A stretch of DNA of 9,897 bases. Origin: a bacterium. Lineage in GTDB: Bacteria; RBG-13-66-14. Where the stretch lies: the NCBI GenBank assembly GCA_021107695.1, contig JAIOSI010000039.1, forward strand, positions 1-9,897, written 5' to 3'. Within the stretch, counting starts at the first letter, position 1; every line of letters starts with the position of its first letter. Made by a program: the position numbers and the translations under genes. Of the stretch, positions 5,703 through 9,897 are shown in pieces. The notes below the pieces were generated by a model. The model ran no database searches. It was not told the origin of the DNA and saw nothing but the letters and a program-made list of their open reading frames with translations.

Positions 5703-6782
5703 TTAGAAAGTGTAGCCCAGGGTTGCCTGCATGGATTGTCCCAGCCCGGCTTCCAGGAAGCCTGCTGCCAGGTCGAGGGACAGCTTACCCAGGTAGAGAC
5801 CCAGTCCGGTGCGAATCTCGCTCCGTTCGCTAAGATCGCCGTGATAGCCCACACGCAGGGCGACGATTTCTCCAATACCGTACTCCACCGCACCGGAGTA
5901 GTCCAGATTGCCGTGGAAGTCGGCGATAACCCCGGCGGCAATGGTCATTCCTCCGGCAAGGAAGCTCACTCCGCCGTGGATTCGCCGCTGCCCCAGGCTG
6001 CGAACGTCGTAAAGCTGAATGTTCGGCTGGAAGAGGTTCTCGATTCCTGCTGCCAGGTAAAGGGTCTCCCAGATCAGCGGAACGGCTAACCCCAGATCCA
6101 GTCCGAAGCCCTGATCCCCCGCTTCACCGAGATTGCAGGAGTAAATCTTTATACCCAGACCGAGGTAGTAGGTCGGGCGATACTCCGGCACTTCGATGAC
6201 CCAGTCGCTGGCTTCTTCGTATTCTTCAATGTATTCTTCGATTTCACCGTCGCCGTTAGTATCGTCGCCCTCTGGTGTATCGAGAGCGGCTTGATGCTCC
6301 TCCTCCAGGCTGACACCTCCGTTGTCCGGGAGGATGACCTTCGTCCCCAGCCCGATAGACCAGCCGAGAACCAGCGCGGTGCTGCTGTCTCGCCAGGTAG
6401 AGCCGTCGGGAGTTCCATACTCGTCGTAGCCGTCGATCAAGCCGGAATCGCTGCGCCGCAGGTCGAGGCTCACCGTCCCCAGTCGCACCAGCCCGGTAAT
6501 CGGGTAGGTAACGCCGATGGACTGGCGGTTCATCGGCGTCTCTGCCGTGGTCGGCATGGCGTAGGAGGCGGTCGCCCGGCTGCCCGTGGTGTAGGTTGCC
6601 AGCAGCCCTCCGCCACCGGGATAGTAGCTGGAGTTCCCCGGAACCGCCGTCAACGCCGCGCCGAAGACATAACCCCGCGCGTCCTGAGGCGGAGACAGCT
6701 CGTCCAGTGGGTCGTACCCACCGGCAGCCAGCAGCAGCGTGGGGAGTAAGAAAAGCGAGAGGACGAGGGCAGTATTCTTCAT
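5703..6782 (-). CDS. outer membrane beta-barrel protein, possibly PorV/TraF-like
   Basis: A 359-residue predicted secreted barrel. It starts at an ATG (6780-6782) with a signal peptide MKNTALVLSLFLLPTLLLAAGG, cut probably near residue 20. AAGG lies seven bases before the start, a modest ribosome binding site. The mature protein begins YDPLDELSPPQDARGYVFGAAL, has a Gly-rich turn (YYPGGGG, 54-60) and ends in a run of amphipathic strands closing with SMQATLGYTF. The terminal Phe is the classic barrel-assembly signal. The beginning and overall layout resemble the UPF0164/PorV/TraF group of barrels common in Bacteroidota, Fibrobacterota and related phyla, but this is fold-level similarity only; a FadL-like barrel is possible. 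A strongly acidic insert at 159-193 includes DTNGDGEIEE, a calcium-loop-like motif (174-182). It faces the + strand barrel pair in convergent orientation across the repeat cluster. Confidence 0.7.
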   Translation of the reverse strand: MKNTALVLSLFLLPTLLLAAGGYDPLDELSPPQDARGYVFGAALTAVPGNSSYYPGGGGLLATYTTGSRATASYAMPTTAETPMNRQSIGVTYPITGLVRLGTVSLDLRRSDSGLIDGYDEYGTPDGSTWRDSSTALVLGWSIGLGTKVILPDNGGVSLEEEHQAALDTPEGDDTNGDGEIEEYIEEYEEASDWVIEVPEYRPTYYLGLGIKIYSCNLGEAGDQGFGLDLGLAVPLIWETLYLAAGIENLFQPNIQLYDVRSLGQRRIHGGVSFLAGGMTIAAGVIADFHGNLDYSGAVEYGIGEIVALRVGYHGDLSERSEIRTGLGLYLGKLSLDLAAGFLEAGLGQSMQATLGYTF

Positions 6783-6922
6783 GGAGGCCTTTTGGGAGAC
6801 TATTGTGACTTTAATTCACCAACTAAATAGGCTGATAGTGGGGCGGTGGCAGCAGTTTGAAGTTCCACATTGGGCAATGGTCTGTTGATGTGGGGTAACA
6901 TCTACCTTCCGATGAGTAAGTC
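6783..6922. other. intergenic space between cyclase and barrel gene
   Basis: These 140 bases separate the cyclase stop from the start of the minus-strand barrel gene. A loose hairpin forms from CCACAT and ATGTGG (about 6867-6898) with an inner CATTG-GG-CAATG. It has no T-run on either strand, so it is not called a terminator. No convincing promoter for the barrel gene is visible. Confidence 0.4.
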
Positions 6923-8455
6923 TTAGATGGCGTAGAGCCTCTGCAATTTCTCCAGACCCTTTAACTCGTGTTCACCAACATACTCAAGTTTTTTTCCGCA
7001 GACATCATTGACCGCCTTTGAGATCAGAACGGTGCGATTTAGTATGGCGGAGAGGCTCTGGATGCGACTGGCTACATTGACTGGTTCACCAATGACGGTG
7101 TACTCGAATCGGTTGGGAGCACCGATGTTGCCGGCAATGACCTCGCCAGTGTGCAGACCGATACCAACACGGAATTTCACCTCCATTTCGCCAGTGTTGT
7201 TGAGAGTTTCGATACGAGCAACCATCTCCTGGGCACAATCCAGAGCGTGAACGGTGTGCCTGGGGTCGTCGAGTGGGGCACCGAAAACGGCCATCACAGC
7301 GTCGCCAATGAACTTGTTTACGTAGCCCCGATGGTTGTCAATGACGGCAACGGCGGTGGTGAAGTAGCGGTTGAGCAGACCGACCAGACGCTGGGGGGTG
7401 AGTTTGCCGCTGAGTACAGTGAAGTCGCGGATGTCAGCGAAGAGAACGGTTACCTCGCGCAGCTCGCCACCGAGCTGGGGTGGTTCGGCTAATAGATGGT
7501 CGCGGACTTCCGGTGAGACGTAGTGGCCAAAGACCTCACGCATTTGTTCGCGTTCAAGCAAACCGGCGATCATCTTATTGATACCATCGCCCAGGCGGCC
7601 GGTTTCGTCACGACTGGTGACGGTGATCCAACCCTCAAGGTTACCGTTCCTGACGGCGGTAGCGACTTCAGAGGCTTGTTTCAACTGGCGGGTTAGCCTG
7701 ATGAACAGCGAGTTAGCAGCCCAGCAGCCCAGCAGCAGGGCCATTCCGGCGATGATCCCCATGGGTAGCAGCAACTCGTTGCCAGGTTCGTAGGAGTAGA
7801 AGAAAAGCCACATCGTGATCAGCGGCAGAACTCCGGCGACGATGTAGAAGAAGTAGAGTCGGAAGCGTGTACTCACGGGCTTAAGACCGCTCTTTTCAGC
7901 GAGTTGACCCTCTGGAAAGAAGCATTCTATCAGCCGACGCAAAGCCCAGGAGGAGCCGTAGTAGGCCACCGAGGAAGCTAGCAGCCCGACGAAGACCAGC
8001 ATCATTGCCCGTTGGAAGAAGAAGACCAGATGCCCTTCGCTGAAACTTGGAATTACCAGGGTGAACAACAGCAGGGGGAAGAGCCATTCGATGGCGGAGA
8101 GGATAGCGGCGGTGGTAGGAAAATGTAGCAGGCGCTGCCGGGCTTTACTGTCGGGACTACCCTCGCCACGGCGCAGCCTGCCGATGGCTCGGATCACCGG
8201 CCACTGATACCAGAGCATCAGCCCAATGACCAAAGGGAAGGCGGAAATGCTGTAAATGCCACTTAGGGTATTGAGGAGATCGTGATGGCTGGCTATGGCA
8301 TTGGTAACAACTTCGGTGGCACCACGCAGGGGAGTGGTTTTCATCAGAGCGATGTTAAGTATCACAGCCAAGACGTTGGCAATAAGCACCCAGGAGGTGG
8401 GCCAGAAGAAGTGTCCCAGATGAACCTTGTTGCGGTGCTTGGGCTTGTTCGTCAT
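6923..8455 (-). CDS. membrane-bound class III adenylate/guanylate cyclase with HAMP domain
   Basis: Predicted to make a cyclic nucleotide, probably cAMP, in response to a membrane-sensed signal. From the ATG at 8453-8455 it has 510 residues. A GTG at 8522-8524 would add 23 polar residues. Both have a purine-rich site upstream (AAAGGG about nine bases before ATG, AAGGGG about ten before GTG), so the start is uncertain. Six hydrophobic segments lie at about 21-38, 67-84, 116-137, 145-167, 198-220 and 228-250. A HAMP linker (about 252-305) and an FGHYVSPEV hinge lead to the cyclase domain (about 330-510). Catalytic residues are present: metal-binding Asp341 (FADIRDFT) and Asp385 (FIGDAVMAVFG), base-reading Lys381 and Thr453 (EYTVIGE), and Asn460 and Arg464 (NVASR). 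A Lys/Thr pair is seen in several bacterial adenylate cyclases, which favours ATP. The N-terminal domain matches no sensor I recognise. Confidence 0.88.
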   Translation of the reverse strand: MTNKPKHRNKVHLGHFFWPTSWVLIANVLAVILNIALMKTTPLRGATEVVTNAIASHHDLLNTLSGIYSISAFPLVIGLMLWYQWPVIRAIGRLRRGEGSPDSKARQRLLHFPTTAAILSAIEWLFPLLLFTLVIPSFSEGHLVFFFQRAMMLVFVGLLASSVAYYGSSWALRRLIECFFPEGQLAEKSGLKPVSTRFRLYFFYIVAGVLPLITMWLFFYSYEPGNELLLPMGIIAGMALLLGCWAANSLFIRLTRQLKQASEVATAVRNGNLEGWITVTSRDETGRLGDGINKMIAGLLEREQMREVFGHYVSPEVRDHLLAEPPQLGGELREVTVLFADIRDFTVLSGKLTPQRLVGLLNRYFTTAVAVIDNHRGYVNKFIGDAVMAVFGAPLDDPRHTVHALDCAQEMVARIETLNNTGEMEVKFRVGIGLHTGEVIAGNIGAPNRFEYTVIGEPVNVASRIQSLSAILNRTVLISKAVNDVCGKKLEYVGEHELKGLEKLQRLYAI

Positions 8456-8639
8456 TGGCTGGAACCCTTTTGAATGACTGTAGTTTTCTCTTGTCTTAAA
8501 ATTTTGTTCAACTCCGTTACCCACACTCTACGCTACCCCTTGTTGTAATTGAGATAACTGAGCGAGTGGAACGAGCGATAAAACGTGGAGATTGAGGCAA
8601 CTTGTTCTAAGTTGGTCAGCGGCGAATCTATGTCCAGCT
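8456..8639. other. space between accA and the cyclase gene
   Basis: Depending on the cyclase start this is 115 or 184 bases. A perfect hairpin CCAGCTT-T-AAGCTGG (8634-8648) spans the accA stop. On the minus strand it lacks a T-run and is unlikely to end transcription fully. GAGCGA recurs at about 8561 and 8573. No clear promoter is seen, so the cyclase may depend on read-through from accA. Confidence 0.4.
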
Positions 8640-9605
8640 TTAAGCTGGCTTTTCGGTGAAGCGTCCCATCGCCCGGAACTTCTTGTAGCGCAGGTCGAGG
8701 AGTTCGTCGGTCGGCAGTTTGGAAAGCTCCGCCAGGTCGGTAACCAGCGTTTCCTTGATGATCAGCGCGGTTTCGTCCAGACCGTTGTGCGCGCCGCCGA
8801 GGGGTTCGGGCAGGAACCTGTCAACGATGCCAAGCTCAATCAGATGATTGCCGGAGACCTTCAGGGCCTCGGCTGCCATTTGCGCTTTTGCGCCATCACG
8901 CCAGAGGATAGCCGCGCAGCCCTCCGGGCTGATTACCGAGTAGTAGCCGTTCTGTAGCATATAGACCCGGTCGCCAACGCCGATTCCCAAAGCACCGCCG
9001 GAGCCACCCTCGCCGATGACGATGACAATAATCGGCACCGTCAGCGTGAACATGTCGCGGATGTTACGGGCGATTGCCTCGGCTACGCCGCGCTCTTCCG
9101 AGCCGATGCCCGGATAGGCTCCCGCTGTGTCGAGGAAGCTGATGATCGGCAGCTTGAATCGTTCGGCAAGCTCCATCACCCGCAGAGCCTTGCGGAAGCC
9201 CTCTGGTCTTGGCGAGCCGAAGTTGTGCCGCAGCTTTTCCTTCGTCGAGCGACCCTTCTGATGCCCAATCACCGCCACCCGACGACCGTCGAGGAACCCC
9301 AGTCCAGTGATGATCGCCTGATCGTCGGAGAAGAGACGGTCGCCGTGCAGCTCCGTCCAGTCGTCGATAATCTTATTTATATAGTCCTGTGTGTAAGGTC
9401 GCCGGGGATGACGAGCCACCTGCACCCGCTCCCAGATTGAGAGGTTCGAGTAGATCTGCTCCTTCATCTGTTCGAGCTTCACCGACAGGGTTTCGACCTC
9501 GCTGCTGAAGTCAATCTCGCCCTCGGCGTTGAGCTTCCGCAGTTCGGCGATGCGCTCCTGGAGCTTGATAATCGGCTGTTCAAAGGTCAGGCGGGCAAAA
9601 TCCAT
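8640..9605 (-). CDS. accA: acetyl-CoA carboxylase carboxyltransferase subunit alpha
   Basis: The alpha subunit of the carboxyltransferase moves CO2 from biotin on AccB to acetyl-CoA, giving malonyl-CoA for fatty-acid synthesis; it works in a complex with AccD. The 321 residues match the family's length (about 315-325) and layout. There is an N-terminal helical region (LTFEQPIIKLQERIAELR), RHPRRPYTQDYI (65-76), GHQKGR (114-119), NFGSPRPEGFRKALR (128-142), DTAGAYPG (159-166), the oxyanion-forming GEGGSGGALG (198-207), and ISPEGCAAILW (225-235). The ATG at 9603-9605 is the conserved family start (MxFxxLxFEQPI); its ribosome binding site is weak (GGACGG). accD is not in the window, as is usual for split acc genes. 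The stop codon lies inside a small hairpin (8634-8648). The cyclase gene follows on the same strand after about 115-185 bases. Confidence 0.97.
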   Translation of the reverse strand: MDFARLTFEQPIIKLQERIAELRKLNAEGEIDFSSEVETLSVKLEQMKEQIYSNLSIWERVQVARHPRRPYTQDYINKIIDDWTELHGDRLFSDDQAIITGLGFLDGRRVAVIGHQKGRSTKEKLRHNFGSPRPEGFRKALRVMELAERFKLPIISFLDTAGAYPGIGSEERGVAEAIARNIRDMFTLTVPIIVIVIGEGGSGGALGIGVGDRVYMLQNGYYSVISPEGCAAILWRDGAKAQMAAEALKVSGNHLIELGIVDRFLPEPLGGAHNGLDETALIIKETLVTDLAELSKLPTDELLDLRYKKFRAMGRFTEKPA

Positions 9606-9654
9606 AGTAAACCGTCCGTGTAGGCAGGGTGGTAAACAATCCTCAGTCCGGCTG

Positions 9655-9684
9655 ATTTAAGCATGTTCCGGCTTGTGAAGTCAA
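9655..9684 (-). promoter_or_regulatory. predicted sigma-70 promoter for accA
   Basis: Read on the minus strand: -35 TTGACT (9684-9679), an 18-base spacer, and -10 TTAAAT (9660-9655). The -35 matches five of six consensus bases and the -10 four of six. Transcription would start near 9648, giving a leader of about 40 bases before the accA ATG. The position is sensible and no other candidate is better. Confidence 0.5.
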
Positions 9685-9730
9685 GCCAGGCAGCGGGTTG
9701 TTTCTACAGATAGTTGAATGTGATTAAGGG

Positions 9731-9759
9731 TTGACATTTATCATCAAACACGGTACTAT
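9731..9759 (+). promoter_or_regulatory. strong sigma-70-like promoter, divergent from accA
   Basis: TTGACA (9731-9736) is a perfect -35. A 17-base spacer (the optimum) leads to TACTAT (9754-9759), a -10 with four of six consensus bases including the key A and final T. The start of transcription would be near 9766. It points away from accA toward sequence beyond the window, so its gene is not visible apart from the structured leader described next. Confidence 0.65.
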
Positions 9760-9766
9760 CAACCCG

Positions 9767-9883
9767 CTCATGGAATACGTTCATGAGGTTAAAGGTTTGC
9801 CTTGTCAAACAGAATTGTTACTGGAGCAATCCAGCTCAACAATAGTTCTACGATTGACATCGTAGTAACCACTGTAGACAGTG
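9767..9883 (+). ncRNA. candidate structured RNA: five tandem hairpins from the promoter start
   Basis: Five inverted repeats with perfect arms follow one another with gaps of 3-8 bases, beginning at the predicted +1. H1: CTCATG 9767-9772 / CATGAG 9782-9787. H2: GTTTG 9795-9799 / CAAAC 9806-9810. H3: ATTGTT 9814-9819 / AACAAT 9838-9843, enclosing CTGGA 9821-9825 / TCCAG 9830-9834 with a GCAA tetraloop. H4: CTACGAT 9848-9854 / ATCGTAG 9859-9865. H5: CACTGT 9870-9875 / ACAGTG 9878-9883. No T-run follows any of them before the window ends. The region has no credible coding frame. It could be a noncoding RNA, a long structured 5' leader of the next gene, or stacked operators in DNA (H4 and H5 are compact enough). 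It matches no RNA family I can recognise. The 3' end is outside the window. Confidence 0.4.
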
Positions 9884-9897
9884 TTATCTTTAGTTCA

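Noticed and set aside
5481..6089. Plus-strand open frame of 202 codons
   Set aside because: It starts inside a terminator hairpin, crosses the palindromic repeats and lies antisense to the barrel gene with its clear signal peptide and terminal Phe.
8634..8648. Terminator over the accA stop codon
   Set aside because: On the accA strand the hairpin is not followed by a T-run. The T-run lies on the opposite strand, where no upstream gene needs it.
9770..9865. 31-codon open frame starting with ATG behind the divergent promoter
   Set aside because: The ATG is only a few bases from the predicted transcript start, has no ribosome binding site, and the frame lies wholly within the hairpin series.
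9600..9897. Retron or other reverse-transcriptase-linked noncoding RNA
   Set aside because: The folded transcript would suit such a system, but no reverse transcriptase frame or defining inverted a1/a2 arms lie in the window, so there is no support.

Overview
The window reads as a chromosome segment of an anaerobic bacterium with an outer membrane. Protein-coding DNA is GC-rich (about 58-70% in stretches counted by eye). Anaerobic, ferredoxin-based metabolism is suggested by the tail of a 2-oxoacid:ferredoxin oxidoreductase gamma subunit and by a complete NfnAB-type ferredoxin:NADP+ oxidoreductase pair. A second membrane is suggested by three secreted beta-barrel-like proteins. TTG starts are common: ndk, nfnA and one barrel gene each have a TTG placed well behind a purine-rich ribosome binding site. 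I cannot name the phylum; an uncultivated diderm lineage is a reasonable guess, not a result.

Layout. (1) 1-417, +: C-terminal part of the 2-oxoacid oxidoreductase gamma subunit. (2) 418-662: a cluster of perfect hairpin repeats. (3) 663-1046, +: a small unrecognised AT-rich gene, about 39% GC and unlike its neighbours. (4) 1092-1493, +: nucleoside diphosphate kinase, followed by a hairpin. (5) 1605-3889, +: nfnA and nfnB, overlapping by one base, closed by a strong terminator hairpin. (6) 4053-4703 and 4786-5442, +: two small outer-membrane barrel proteins, closed by another terminator. (7) 5443-5702: a second palindromic repeat cluster sharing exact words with the first. (8) 5703-6782, -: a larger barrel-like outer-membrane protein. 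(9) 6923-8455, -: a six-helix membrane protein with HAMP and class III nucleotide cyclase domains. (10) 8640-9605, -: accA. (11) 9606-9897: a divergent control region with a predicted accA promoter on the minus strand. On the plus strand is a consensus-like promoter followed immediately by five perfect hairpins running to the window edge.

How the genes relate. The oxidoreductase gamma subunit and NfnAB both handle low-potential electrons. 2-Oxoacid oxidation reduces ferredoxin, and NfnAB couples reduced ferredoxin and NADH to NADPH formation, which biosynthesis such as fatty-acid synthesis (AccA makes malonyl-CoA) would consume. Ndk balances nucleotide triphosphates. The cyclase probably makes cAMP, and nothing in the window identifies its receptor. 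The barrel proteins are structurally unrelated to the metabolic genes, but all three carry a short Asp/Asn/Gly-rich acidic loop resembling calcium-binding loops.

Most of the window is ordinary housekeeping sequence. The parts most worth a second look are the hairpin-dense transcript start at 9767-9883, the two linked intergenic repeat clusters, the AT-rich orphan gene beside the first cluster, and the shared acidic loops of the barrel proteins.
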